DNA of 64,000 nt, taken from Acanthacorydalis orientalis (taxonomy: Eukaryota; Arthropoda; Insecta; Megaloptera; Corydalidae). Below the pieces are notes generated by a model that saw nothing but the letters and a program-made list of their open reading frames with translations, had not been told where the DNA came from and did not search any database. Below, one piece after another: positions 31,938 to 44,052 of the stretch. The number at the start of each line of letters is the position of its first letter. Position 1 is the stretch's first letter. The position numbers and the translations under genes were made by a program. The DNA is taken from the NCBI GenBank assembly GCA_034766995.1, contig CM068315.1, positions 18,506,510-18,570,509 of the forward strand. The letters are read 5' to 3'.

Positions 31938-32744
31938 CGTCGATCGTTTGATAAATATGGTAAAAAAACAAGTTAAACACAGTTTTTTTGTGAAAAAATC
32001 GATTTTATTTCCCAACATAGTCTCCATTAAGGGCTATACACTTGGTTTAGTGAGTCCGCAAAATACGCATTGATGGCGGCGATGACATCCTCATTCGATG
32101 GAATTTCTTCCCACCCAGTCAAATTTTCAAGTATGGAAAAAGGAAGAAGTCGCGCGGGACCAAGTCCGGAGAATAGGGTGGATAAGGAATCAATTTGAAG
32201 CCTAATTCGTACAATTTTGGCATTGCGGCAGTCGAATTATGGGACGGCGCGTTATCCTGGTAAAAGAGCAGTTTTTGTGTTCTAATCATGGCAGTTTTTC
32301 TTTCAACTCTTCTTTCAAACAGTCCAATAATGTTGCATAATAGGCTCCTGTTATCATTTTTCACTTCGTTAAGTAGTTGATTAGGATGATTTCTTGGGAA
32401 TCACAAAAAAAATGGCCATCACCTTCCCAGCCGACAAAACGGTTTTCACCTACTTCGGAGTACTTTCACCAGTCGTTTTCCACTGCTTTGACCTCTGATT
32501 CGACTCAGGTGTGTAGTGATATCCACAGTGACAAATCAACGAAAAATGCTCTCATTTTTTTCTATTTTAGAAGCAACTGCTACAATGCTCGCTTCAAACA
32601 TCTATAGAACGTGAACAACGCATCGCTTCTGGCTGGAGTTTCGTTTTTACTAGTTTTAAAAGTGACACTTGATAACCGTGACGTAATCAAATGAATGGTA
32701 GCGCCACATCATTGAAATTTCCCAAACTTATCAAACGACCCACA
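31938..32744 (-). mobile_element. HTH-less irritans-type mariner, copy 3 (807 bp)
   Basis: Ends GATCGTTTGATAAATATGGT and ACTTATCAAACGACCCACA lie between TA at 31936-31937 and 32745-32746. It has the same layout as the copy at 22493-23302, to which it is closely similar along its whole length, including the missing HTH region. Confidence 0.9.
32119..32545 (-). pseudogene. Irritans-type mariner catalytic remnant
   Basis: Read from the right, FVTVDITTHLS replaces FVTVDETWIHHYTPE: a short deletion removes ETW but keeps the first Asp. After frameshifts come KNDNRSLLCNIIGLFERRVE, KLLFYQDNAPSHNSTAAMPK (second Asp kept) and YPPYSPDLVPRDFFLFPYLK (third Asp kept). The last 80 codons form one clean open frame. 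It ends early relative to intact irritans-type transposases. Confidence 0.82.
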
Positions 32745-32746
32745 TA

Positions 32747-34800
32747 TATTAGGTACACAAATTAATTAGGTGTATTTTTTAATACAAAATGAATGTTTAT
32801 GGAAAAAATGGAATACATTTTAATACTTAAAATATCTCGCCTTATTTTGTATAACTTTGCTCCTCCTATCGTGGAACTGACTGAAATCTCCGCTGAAAAA
32901 AGACGCCGGCTTTAAGACAATTAAATCATAATACATTTTCGGACCTCTTCTAGCGTTTTAGCATTTTTTGCATATTTGATGCATCGCAACACCTTCCCCC
33001 AAAGTTCAACAAATCATTCTCACGGCTTCGGCAGCACTTCTTTCATCTGGAATGCGAAAAGTATGCATTGGCTAATAGGCTGCTTTTCGGACCCCATCGT
33101 GTCCACTACTGTTTTGTAGGGTTATACTAACTGTTTGACCAAGATGTGTAGTGTTCTTAAATCTTAAGATTGGTAGTTTAAAATCTTAAAACGACGAGAA
33201 AATATTTTTATTTAAAACAGAATTATGATTGATTCAATTTAAAGGCATAGAATTAATTTTAAACCTCATATTATTTTCTTATCATAATTCAGTACGAATT
33301 TAAATATCAAGCTTCATTGAATTCATTGAACACAACGTATTCAATCGAACGACGTCAATGACTGTTAACCACACTCTACATTCGGCTAAATGTTAGGACG
33401 TATGTGCGTATGTGCATGTGTGCGTGTGTGTTCGTCGCCACCGTACAGATTTTCACAAATTACACATAAAAGCTTTACGAACGACTCCAGTTGGGTAGCT
33501 TTCTTATTTTTGTAAACTTCTCGTTTCCATGGCTCGTTCCGACGATAAATTGTTTCACAGCCCCGAGCGTGTTTACTTGTAAACAATACGAAATTTCCGC
33601 TGCATTTCAGGTACAGACCTCGACCCCGCACGCCACCGTCTAGGCCGAATTTTTCTCTCGAGGTCCGCCTTACTCTTTATTAACGCTGAAACTGATTTAT
33701 CTCGCGACGAGTAATACAGATTCTTACTCGGCGAAGACTTAATATTCGCAGCGTTAAGCTTCGAAGTTGTCAGTTTTAAAGAGATGTTTTTTTCGTATCT
33801 CTTTCACGTAACTATGCGCCTTTTGTTTTAGCCATCCTTTATTATCTGCACACACACACACACAAACACTTTTTTAAGAAAATTGGATTGCTGAAATTTC
33901 ATCTGAGGGATAACCTCTAAGAAGTCGGTCAGAGCTTTTTAAATATTCTCAATGTTATCGAAGCGCGTGACTTGATGTTCATGTTTACTTTTGAAAATAG
34001 AAACGTTCAAAAGATGACAAATCAAGCGGGTAGAGGAAGATAATTAAGATCAACGACACGTTTGAATATTAGAAACTTGTAAACGACGGCATCGGGTGTC
34101 GAATCATTGTCATTCATAAAAATGCGACCAACATTCTTGTTAATATGTAGGAATTCTTTAATTTATTACAATTAATCCAAAATATACAATCGCTTGCATA
34201 TATAGAAATAAATTTTAATAAGAATATTTTTTATCTGCAATCTTTATAAATTCATTACAAAAATTGACACGAGACTAATCATAAGTTAAAAAAAATCTAT
34301 AAAATATAAATAGACAATTGGTTCAAAAATATAACTGTAAATACTATGCTTGCGTTTTTTTTCATGAAAAATGACGGCCCAGATTATTTGTAACTATATT
34401 TATTTTATAGTGTTTAATGTGCATTTTGTGTTTGTTGTCAGCGCATAATCGGCAAAATAGAATTAGTTGAGGAATATAGTGAATAATTTCTGATATTGCA
34501 GTAGTAGGCCCTCCTGATAGAATATTGTAAAGTGTTCTTTACAAAATTTGACTATAAAATTACAGACAATGATAATACTCGTATATCAGAATAAATTTCA
34601 GAGAAAAAAATATTTTTGTAAACTGTAATGAAAAACATTTCAATATACAAAGGAGGATTTTTCAATTTTTTTCAGTCTATGTATATATACAAACAATATA
34701 ATTATATATAATTAACTTACAGTTAGTCAATACAATTTCGAACAATCGACCACTTACCTGTAACAGAAAAAAAACATTTTATAAACATGTACATCAAAAT
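32747..34800. other. Unique sequence, mixed composition
   Basis: 32860-33130 is GC-moderate with broken minus-strand frames (for example GEGVAMHQICKKC) that may be an old transposon, but no family is assigned. 33350-33740 is a CG-richer block with an irregular (CA)n at 33848-33864 nearby. No gene recognised. Confidence 0.3.
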
Positions 34801-34801
34801 A

Positions 34802-35347
34802 TTAGGTTGGCAGGAAAATAATTGCGGTGTTTGTTTTCTGAATTCTATCCTTATTTTCTCAATGAAAGTGTCATTTCATAGTGTTCATGTCAATGTCATT
34901 AGAAAGTGCATTTTTTGTCTATAGTTGGTTAGTTAGTTAGTTTTTAAATTGAATTAAAGATGGAAAAGAAGTAAATAACAGCAATTTTTTGTATGAGTTC
35001 AAAATGGGTGGTAAGGCAGCAGAAATTGCTCATAAACTAAATGATGCTTTTGGTGTGGGTACTGTTAAGGAATGTACGGTGCAACGGTGGTTGCGAAAAT
35101 TTCGTACTGGGGACGAAAGCCTTGAAGATGAAGGAGGTCACGATCGTCCTTCTTTTATTCATAACGACCAAGTGAAGGCGTTAGTTAAATAAGAACCACG
35201 CACAACATTTAGAGAACTTTCACAAAAGTTAGGCGTTAGTCATACAACAGATCTGAACCACTTAAAACAGCTAAAAAAAAACAAAATAGCTATAAATGTA
35301 TATGAATTTGAAGGTTGTAAACCGCAATTATTTTTCCACCAACCTAA
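34802..35347 (+). mobile_element. Deleted cecropia-type mariner, copy D (546 bp)
   Basis: Well-kept ends TTAGGTTGGCAGGAAAATAA and TTATTTTTCCACCAACCTAA, with TA at 34800-34801 and 35348-35349. Same deletion junction as copies A-F. Confidence 0.92.
34960..35280 (+). pseudogene. Mariner HTH half, copy D
   Basis: The start MEKK is followed by an immediate stop (34972). A frame open from 34989 then reads MYEFKMGGKAAEIAHKLNDAF, CTVQRWLRKFRTGDESLEDE and HNDQVKALVK, then a TAA within the linker at 35190. After it the second HTH continues as RELSQKLGVSHTTDLNHLKQ. Two stops therefore separate the helices. No catalytic domain. Confidence 0.8.
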
Positions 35348-35349
35348 TA

Positions 35350-35692
35350 TTGTTACATAAAAATGAATTAATACATTCGTCTTAGTGTACTATTTTTTTA
35401 ATAAAATACAATAAGCTTATCTTAAAAGTAGTCGTTTTTTTTTCTGCAGAATGTAATACGATACACACTTGTTTGTTTCCTCTATTAAAAAAAAATAATT
35501 ATTATTATTAATTATTTGTGCCTGAATAAATTTCACATGTGAATAGACGAGTGTACGTGCTGGTTTATATCAAAAAAAATTTTTTTTACACCGGACGTGC
35601 GATTTTATCCGAACGAATTTACCTAGACACGACAATGAAATATTCATATCATCCACCTATGTGAATTTGTAACAATGTAGTGTGTGTGTCTG

Positions 35693-35752
<60 letters not shown>

Positions 35753-36648
35753 TCGTACAAAGGGCCGCTTTTGTAAAATATCGTACGTCATAAACTAGGA
35801 TTTCGAAATTGAGAACAATAACCCTTCCTTTAATGAATATTACGTAGTTTGTTAGTTCATCCGACGAACTCATAAACCACGTACATTGTGTGGCGCGGTT
35901 CAACGTGAGCAAATTGATACTTTTTTCGTGCAATATAAAATACGGCATAAATTTGCTCCCTCCTGTATCTTTTATATATTTATTATACTAGCTATTAGTA
36001 AAGTGTAGTTTATTTTATAACCTTTCAGAGTATAACAAGTTCGAATGGGCGCCGTAATAACACAAAATATGTTTTTCGAGTCTTAACTTTAATATGGTTT
36101 ATGCTACGGCGCGTACGAAACATTTTTACGCTGAGGTTGAACGGATTTTCTTCCTCGGGCGCTTCTCGTGCGTTTTTGTCAGTAGGATAAATCTGTTGAT
36201 CGGTCCATCGAATTGGATTACAATGAAAATTCGAATTTTAGTACCTGACTATGCCTCATTAGACACAAGTAATGTGTGTGTGTATAAAATATTAGATTAC
36301 GAATGCACGGAACGATTTTTGAGCACATTCATTTGGAAATAAATATTCATCGTTCAACGTGTGTGTTTATTTTGAATATATAGTGTATATTGAACAATAT
36401 TTAATAATTTAATGCCAAAATAGCACACAAACAATAATTCTTAATTTATTTTAATGTACTTCCACATTATAAGTAATGAAATAAAGAGTGATTAAGATCG
36501 ATTAATCTGTTGTCATAGGATAGAAAGAACAAATAACAATTCAAAGTGTCTTTTTAGAGAATTTTTAAAAATGATACTGTATGTGCTTCAACACACTTTA
36601 CCGTAACTAAGATTTATTTAACTATAAAATAAATTCAAGATATTTCAT

Positions 36649-36651
<3 letters not shown>
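35350..36651. other. Unassigned sequence
   Basis: Nothing recognised; a moderately CG-richer part lies at 36010-36260. Confidence 0.35.
35698..35750. repeat. (TA)n microsatellite
   Basis: About 26 TA units. Confidence 0.95.

Positions 36652-36716
<65 letters not shown>
36652..36716. repeat. (TA)n microsatellite
   Basis: About 32 uninterrupted TA units. Confidence 0.95.
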
Positions 36717-36718
<2 letters not shown>

Positions 36719-36830
36719 ATTTTCTGAACGTGACCCATTTTTCTTTTTCCTTCGTGTCACTGGAGCTATTAACTCTGTTGAGTTCATTTCATATAAATAG
36801 TACAGATTTTTTTGAAATTGATCAAAGTCA

Positions 36831-36870
36831 TGTTTTTATTACGTACCCATATTATTTATAGCTCAGATGG

Positions 36871-36874
<4 letters not shown>
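36831..36874 (-). repeat. Distal 3' block of the RTE-like element
   Basis: These 44 bp match 63436-63479 at 40 of 44 positions (TGTTTTTATTACGT…CTCAGATGGTTTA). Both stand on the far side of a TA microsatellite from the 3' end of the same retrotransposon family. Confidence 0.8.
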
Positions 36875-36929
<55 letters not shown>

Positions 36930-36957
36930 TACATATATAAATATATATGTATATATA

Positions 36958-37010
<53 letters not shown>
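36875..37010. repeat. (TA)n tract between retrotransposon 3' end and distal block
   Basis: 136 bp of TA with scattered TG and CA changes, ending TGTATATATATC as at 63531-63543. Confidence 0.95.
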
Positions 37011-38054
37011 CATCTCATTGTCAACAACAACAACAAAAACATCTGTCAATCCACTGCTGGATAAAAATCTCTTCCATGATTTCCTATTTTTCACTAATTT
37101 CCATTTTTTTTCTAATAGCGCTACAACTCGAGGTGAGCTTTGGCCTCCTTTAAGATATTCCTCTCTACATTGCACTATCTAATGCGACCATTCTCCAGTT
37201 ATTAACTAGGATTGTCCGTACGTAATACTCTACGCTATCTAACGATCTAGCTCCGGGTCTGGCTCTGGTATGATCTTGGATGGCGCGAAAGACTCCACTT
37301 TGAGCTTGGCTATCCTCCATTCTTATCAGGTGTTCATCCCATCTTAAACGGTACGCCTTGATAAAACGAACAATACCTTCACTCCTTATTCACTCGTTCA
37401 ATTCGCAGTTATTTCTTCAGATATACTTTTCGTTTTCCAATTGTTTGATGCCAAAGATTTTGCATAAAATGAATTGCATAATTGAACAACACATGCTTTT
37501 GTATGGCTCATGTTTACGCCAATTTTTGACTGGCATCATTTAATTCTTCTATCCTTTTTTGTGCCTCTTCTGGAGTGCTTACAAAGATAACAATATTATC
37601 AGCAAACCGGCGGTGATCTTTCGCTTTTTAATTCGATACCTTTGTCCTCCCAACCGAATTTGACTACTTCTTCTAAGGCTGCAGTAAATAGTTTCGGAGA
37701 AATCGCATCTCCCTTTTTTTACCTTTCTCTATTTTTAACTTTTTTGTTTCTTCCTGTAATTTCACCGTTAAAGTTGCATTCTTGTAGATGTTATCTAATA
37801 ACTCGATTCATGTTACTCTATGCCCTGGTTTTCCAATACAAATATGACTAATGATGTGGTAATGGAATCAAAAGCCTCTTTGTAGTCTATAAATTCAAGA
37901 GATACTGGTATTCGGTATTCATTTGACCGGCTAATTACCTCCCTCACTACCTGGATGTGATCCATTGTACTAAATCCGTTTCGAAATCCTGCTTGTTCTC
38001 TTGATTGACCGAAACCTACATGCGCTTGTAGACGTTTTGAAATTATATATAATG

Positions 38055-38060
<6 letters not shown>
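37011..38060 (-). mobile_element. 5'-truncated RTE-like non-LTR retrotransposon, copy 1
   Basis: The minus strand carries reverse-transcriptase codons and ends at the left in …CAGCAGTGGATTGACAGATG and a (TTG)n tail. The 5' end stops at a TG/TA microsatellite at 38051-38088. The family is probably RTE, judged from the GDAISPKLFTAALEE stretch and the 'RLRW..HLIRM' C-terminal region, but this is not certain. A second copy lies at the right end of the window. Confidence 0.8.
37135..38058 (-). pseudogene. Reverse transcriptase pseudogene
   Basis: Read from the right with shifts: EQAGFRNGFSTMDHIQVVRE, LEFIDYKEAFDSI (catalytic A-block FIDYKEAFDS), then EMRFLRNYLLQP and GDAISPKLFTAALEE-like codons in different frames. 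Next is RFADNIVIFVSTPEEAQKRI with FADN at 37595-37606 where reverse transcriptases have the catalytic (Y/F)ADD. Then comes the C-terminal region YRLRWDEHLIRMEDSQAQSG and [10 protein letters not shown]. Many frameshifts and stops plus the Asp-to-Asn change at the active site make it dead. Confidence 0.8.
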
Positions 38061-38086
<26 letters not shown>

Positions 38087-38689
38087 GATCATGTGGGTAT
38101 AAATATATAGATGACTATTTGAAAAAGATATTAATCTCAGATCCATTATTTTCAGATATGAAATAATTTGTTAAAATAATCATCTAAAGCAAACACATCA
38201 TAAAAGTATATTTGATATGTTTGTGTATTATATAAGTTTTTATATACATACAACTTATACACACACATAATATCGAATGATGTTCATGCATAACTGAACA
38301 TATTTAGATTGTAATATGATTTAAATTGACAAAATATCGAATAAAATTAATTATTTGTATTGACTGATTACATGATGATTAATGATGATTGTACTAACTG
38401 ATTTCCCTTTGTCAATGCTATCAATTATTTTAGGATTTGCGTTATAATGTGTACACATTTACAATATTTGCGAACGTTATTTTCGTATTATACAAATATC
38501 ATGGTACAGTAATTGAACGATATAAAATTAAATTCGAATTAATCGCTTATTAAGGGAACACGAGCCGCTCGAAAATATCGGTCCGAAATTGTTATAGTTG
38601 GTCGACGGCGTCCTTCTAAAAAAAGTAGTTAGTTTGCCTATTATCTTGAAAATCTATATAATTTAAATGAATTTCTCGTTTTAAATAAG

Positions 38690-38733
<44 letters not shown>

Positions 38734-38874
38734 TTCGAAAAAAGGAATTATATACATAGAGAATTGATTTAAATCATTCACAATTTTGTAAAATGCATGA
38801 TAAGAGAGATCGTACATCCCATAAATCAATCTGATGCATTAAAACCGTTTATGAATTTACAAATGGGTCATAAA
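38061..38874. other. Unassigned AT-rich sequence
   Basis: Begins with (TG)8(TA)9 at about 38055-38085. Nothing else recognised. Confidence 0.35.
38690..38730. repeat. (TA)n microsatellite
   Basis: About 20 TA units. Confidence 0.95.
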
Positions 38875-38876
38875 TA

Positions 38877-39466
38877 TTAGGTTGGTAGAAAAATAATTGC
38901 GGTTTATGACCTTCAAATTCATGTACATTTTTCTCTTTTTTGATTTTCTTTAGTTGTCCAGAACTGTTGATGTTGTGATCTGTTGAACTTGTGGATGACT
39001 AACGCATAACTTTTGTGGAAGCTCTCGAATTGTTATACGTAGTTCTCATTCAAGTAATGCCTTCAATTGATCATTATGAACTGAAAAAGGACGCCCGCGA
39101 CCTTCTTCTACTTCAAGAATCTTGTCACTAGCACGACATTTTTGGAACCACCATTATACCGTACGTTCTTTGACAACACCCACACCAAAAGCATCGTTTA
39201 GTTTACGAGCAGTTTCTGTTGTTTTAGCACCCGTTTTGAACTCATACAAAATATTTGCTCTTGCTTGCTTCTTTTCTATTTTTAATTCAATAGCTCAATT
39301 TGAAGCAAAATTAATAATAAAACCAAAGTGGGCGTTATCAAAATATAGACCGAAAAATGCACTTTAAAATAATATTAGCATGGATACGATTAAATGAAAC
39401 TCATTGAAAAAAATTAAGGTTAGAATTTAGAAAACAAAAACCGCAATTTGTTTCTTACCAATTTAA
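38877..39466 (-). mobile_element. Deleted cecropia-type mariner, copy E (590 bp)
   Basis: Ends TTAGGTTGGTAGAAAAATAA and TTTGTTTCTTACCAATTTAA lie between TA at 38875-38876 and 39467-39468. Minus-strand HTH remnants (PLL-like KKQAREQIFYEFKTGAKTT, ESL-D-EG, TIRELPQKLC) are broken by several indels, including a short duplication of GTTGATGTTGTGATCTGTTG near 38967. Same deletion junction as its sisters. Confidence 0.88.
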
Positions 39467-39468
39467 TA

Positions 39469-41115
39469 TTTTCTTATATGCATATATATATATATATATA
39501 TTAGTGAATGTATGTAAAACACAGTTCAACAATTTTCTGTCAATTCGCCAATCAACGAGACATATGATTACCATGTACTCAAATATCATTAGATTTATAT
39601 AAACAGATTCCTGTTTGAAATTTCATTACTTGAGTGTAATTACACGTTCGTTGTGAATGTGCAGTCTTATGTAACAGGAATTGCAAACAATTATGAGAAC
39701 AGTGACATAATACAATTATACACTAATTCACATACATATTTGCAATTTTCATTTAGTTTCCCGTAATCGGCAAATATAACTAACACGTTACTGTTGGTGG
39801 CGTGTCGTTATTTTAACGTTATTACATCACACGAGCACATCGTCGATTCTCCACTCTAATGTAATAAAAGAACTGTATGTATGTGTATGTGTGAAGATTG
39901 ATGCGGAAGCGCTCATAGAGGAGAACATTACAGTAAGTAATAATTAGTTTTGATTATTGACGATTGCATTAAGTATATAAGATAATTATGTTATTGTGTT
40001 ATTAATTTCATTCAGCGAATGTTAATTTTATATTCAAGTGGTATGTCCGAAAAGATTAAGCAGTTGTAAGTGGAAAAGGATTATGATTCATTTTATAACA
40101 GATTCACTCATGTATTAATGGAAGAAAGAAATGAAATTATTTAAAATTGTAAAACTGCAATAAAAATGAATTCTGTGTACAAATTGGATCAACAATTAGA
40201 ATCTAAATAATAAATCAATCAATTTACCTTTTCATAATGACGATTTAACACAGATATGAAAATTTTTTGTTCTTAAAAAAATGTTAAGAATGAATCAATC
40301 GCTTTTCACACGGCCTTGTTCGCATGTTCTCTAAATTTTGAATGAGAATCTCTCGAACGAACCGACATCCATTGAATGTGAAGAAAACGTCAAACCACGT
40401 CCGATCGAAATATTAAATTCGAAACTGTTCCAATTGGAAGCGAGCGCCGTTCAAACCGCCCGCCTGCCAAAGAAACTTCCCGCTCGCAACAGATGCACGT
40501 ATCGAATCCAATTTCTTCATAGGCCGTATAATAAACTTATGCAGATTCGCCTACTGTCTTTATCAATTAAGCCCTTAATCGAATTACAGTCTGCTCGTCT
40601 CGGTTACGATTGTTATTCGCGAGTCTCACGGATCGGGCGGATGTCGAGTTCAGCGCTGCAAATCGAATGTGGCTAATTAGTTTCGTTAAAGGATTTACGG
40701 GTAAATGCATTCGTCGCAAATAGAATTCAATCGGCACGTTCGTCGATGCACTCGCTGGAACTGAGATGGTAATTAAGTTCGATTCGTGCGCGCAACCGCG
40801 AAATAAAGCAGTCGCACGTTCCGTCGTCGTGTGAGGTGACGACGACGATTGTGCGAATCGCGATACGTTTGCTGACACTTTACGGCCCTTGTTTGCTCAA
40901 TAATGCCAATTATCCGTACATTTAAGGTATTTTTTTCTTCTCTTTTGCGAACAATTAACATGCTGAAGTGTTTGAAAAGAAATCAATTTTCGTTCAATAA
41001 ACGACAATAAACTGTCACGAGAAAATGACGCCAAAAAATTGATTGAGAAAAGAACACGATTAAAAAAATCACGATTATATTCTCGATATGAACTTAATAT
41101 AAAGTAAGTTAATAC
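39469..41115. other. Unique sequence with a CG-richer block at 40330-40920
   Basis: The block is rich in CG, in TAATTA-type words and in TCGATTCG-type words. Open frames on both strands overlap and lack proper starts. It is a candidate conserved non-coding element or promoter. A (TA)11 lies at 39480-39501. Confidence 0.3.
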
Positions 41116-41117
41116 TA

Positions 41118-42401
41118 TTATGTTGTGCAAAAATAATTGCGGTTTTCACGTATCGAGTATAAAGACGCATATATTGGTTAAAATTTATATTTATTAATCA
41201 AAATAAAGACCATCGGCCTGCACACATTTCTCCCAACGGGAAACCAGTTTATTTATTCCTACTAGATGGAATTCTTGAGTCTTGGAATTAACGAATTCAA
41301 TGAAAGCGCTTTGAGCTATTGCTTGTTCTGTGAAAACCTTCTATCGTAAAAAATTACTCAAATGTTTTAAAAAATGATAACCTGCCGGAGATAGATCAGG
41401 AAAATAAGGTGGGTGATGTACAGTTTCATAACCCAGTTCATTTAATTTTTTTGAAGTCATTTGTGAGACCTGTAGTCGAACGTTGTCATGAAGAAGAATT
41501 GGTCCTCTTAGATTTACTAATGCTGGCCGTAAACGATGCAACTTCTCATATTTTTTTTCAATTTTCTGACAATATTTTTCTGCTGTTATTGTTTCACTAG
41601 GATTTAAGAACTTGTAATGAATGAAACCACTTTCCGACCACCAAACAGTGATTATATCTTTTTTTCATGAAGCTTCAGTTTAGAAAACTGTTCTGGTACA
41701 TCTCTTCAGTCTAGCGACTGTGATTAAAGTTTCCGATTGTTGAAGAGAATCCACTTTTTATTATATGTGACAATTCAATCAAGAAAGAGATCATTTTTGT
41801 TACGCAAAAGAAGCACAGAGCCAGACTTCATATATCCGAATTACTTGATGTTTATTTAGTTCAAACGGCTCACATTTATCGAGCTTTTATGTTTTTCAAA
41901 TTAGGCTCAAATGTCGAACAACTGTTGAATAATCAACATTGAGTTCTTCTGACACCTCTCTAGTTGTTTAATGTGGGTCCGCTTCAATAATAGTTCTTAT
42001 ATCATTATTGTCTATAGGTGAAGGACTTCCACGACCCTCCTCATCATCAAGGCTTTTGTTTCCATTACGAAATTTTTAGAATCAGTGTTGAGCTGTACGT
42101 ACACTAATTGACTCTTCGACAAAAACAAATTTGATATTTCGAGCAGTTTATGTTGCCTTACGTCCCAATTTAATCTTATACAATAAAATCGCGCGAATTT
42201 CCTTTTTCTGTGACTAATTTAAGAGGTTATATCCAACAATACAGAAAAATGAAAACAATAGACATAAACTGAAATCAGTAGTGCTAATTTCTTTGTTTAC
42301 AATGATGTATTACATGACTATAACAAACGATAACGATAACTAGAAAAATCGGCGCCAAACTTAAAATGATAAAAACCCCAATTATTTTTAAACCAACCTA
42401 A
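41118..42401 (-). mobile_element. Full-length cecropia-type mariner, degenerate (1284 bp)
   Basis: Ends TTGTGCAAAAATAATTGCGG (left) and CCAATTATTTTTAAACCAAC (right) lie between TA at 41116-41117 and 42402-42403. The length is that of a complete mariner. Related to but distinct from the HTH-only family; the HTH sequence differs (REIRAILLYKIKLGRK-type). Confidence 0.88.
41194..42214 (-). pseudogene. Cecropia-type mariner transposase pseudogene
   Basis: Read from the right: KKEIRAILLYKIKLGRKAT, ESISVRTAQH, NGNKSLDDEEGRGSPSPIDN then DIRTIIEADPH, and TTREVSEELNVDYSTVVRHL form both HTH motifs. The start codon is lost. The first catalytic motif reads IVTYNKKWI (family IVTCDEKW, so Asp to Asn). RGPILLHDNVRLQVSQMTSK keeps the second Asp, and YFPDLSPAGYHFLKHLSNF has Gly in place of the third. 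It ends QADGLYFD-stop. Numerous stops; inactive. Confidence 0.85.
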
Positions 42402-42403
42402 TA

Positions 42404-43290
42404 TAATAATGTACTATAAAGTACAGTATCAAACTTTTAATTTTTTGATTTCAAGCTCATGCATTAACAATTTTTATATTATTCTCTTCTAGTGTTCACT
42501 GTTCAAAGGACCTGAAATACGATTACAATTATGCAAAATAAAAAACAAAAGAAACATTGAATTTAAAAAAAAATCAATGTTATCAAATATGATCATAAAA
42601 TATTCGATAATAATTACCATGTTAACAATTTATATAAGAGGTACAGATATTCTGCTATCCAATTTGAAAAAATACTATTTCAATAATAGAATTGATATAA
42701 CGAACATTGCATACATATACGATTACGATGAATGATTACAGCGTTCAGGAAATTGTTCACAGAAACACTTACATCCACTCGGTATATGAAAATCTAATGA
42801 CCCAGTTCGGACTCGAAGCAACAGCGTGTCTGCGCGTTCGACGAGCAAACACCAAAAACAGCAACAGCGGCAATCATCCGCGTTGTTCGTATCGCATGCC
42901 AATAAATCATATCTCAAAATCCTTATTATCCATGTGAATCGATACGTCTATTAACATGTCGACCGGCACGGGGTCTCCTTGGTCGCTGTATCACAGCTGT
43001 TGTTGGCCGAACGCCGCTATTATCATAGGACGGGTCGCGAGCGCGACTGCGAACAAGTTCTCTGGATCGTTCCAATAACTGGACTAATTTATTTCAGGAA
43101 GCCTGAACGACGTTCGAAAAGTGTTACACGCATATCAATCATCGCGGTCTGCAATTTGGTGCACGTAACAGGTTGTGAATATCTTTTTAATAAATTGGAA
43201 CGGTATTGCTGATCGTTTGTGGAAAATTTGCGAACGGACCGCGACTCGTGCGAGTTTGCGGAAATTAAAAAAATACGCATGCTTGTGCGT

Positions 43291-43293
<3 letters not shown>
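42404..43293. promoter_or_regulatory. Unique sequence with CpG-richer block (42760-43270)
   Basis: GC and CpG rise over about 500 bp (GTCGACCGGCACGGGG, GGGTCGCGAGCGCGACTGCG). Short ATG frames occur on both strands without family resemblance. Candidate regulatory DNA or untranslated exon. Confidence 0.25.
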
Positions 43294-43353
<60 letters not shown>

Positions 43354-43379
43354 GATACATATGTATATATATATATATT
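43294..43379. repeat. (TA)n microsatellite, interrupted
   Basis: About 53 bp of pure TA followed by a GATACATATG interruption and more TA. Confidence 0.95.
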
Positions 43380-43558
43380 TGAACGGTTCGTATCTCAGAT
43401 CTTGGCCGCATTGTGCGCGTTAATACACTGGAAAATTCTGATTCGGCCGTGTTCGTTTAACACGGATGACGTGCCTGAAATGTATTCATATGAAAAATAC
43501 CGGATTTCATCAATTATTTTGATTTACAGTCCTATACATACACATTTGTTTACGAACA

Positions 43559-43678
43559 TGTATATATATATATGTATATATATGTATATATGTATATATG
43601 TATGTATATATATATATATATGTGTATATATATATATGTATATATATATGTATATATATATGTATATATATGCATATG
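43559..43678. repeat. (TA)n microsatellite with regular TG changes
   Basis: 120 bp of TA interrupted by TG about every 8-12 bp. Confidence 0.95.
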
Positions 43679-44052
43679 TTTAGAGTAATATAGATAAAAT
43701 GATTACAGTATTTAAATAAAACTTTCTAATTTATCACTCGCATGAAGTAAGTGTAACAAATTAGTTAATGAGTAATGCAAAAAAGTACTGTTTATAGTGA
43801 GAAAATATATATATATATATATATATAAACATTATCCTGTCTAAGTAAATATAAACATTTTTATGTCTAATTACATGGTTATGTCTAATTTCTAGAACTG
43901 AAACATGAATAATTGTTACAGAAAGGAACAAGTATAAGCTGTCACGAACAGTTCTTACAAAGAAATTTTGCTGTTATCAAGAACAATATTCAACAATAGT
44001 TTTTTGAGTGCTTGGATTATAGCTTTTAGAGTACCACTCTACAAAAATGTGT
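43679..44052. other. Unassigned AT-rich sequence
   Basis: Contains a (TA)11 at 43805-43826; otherwise nothing recognised. Confidence 0.35.

Noticed and set aside
40338..40676. 112-codon open frame in the CG-richer block
   Set aside because: It has no ATG near the start, overlaps frames on the other strand, and matches nothing recognised; GC-rich DNA has fewer stops by chance.
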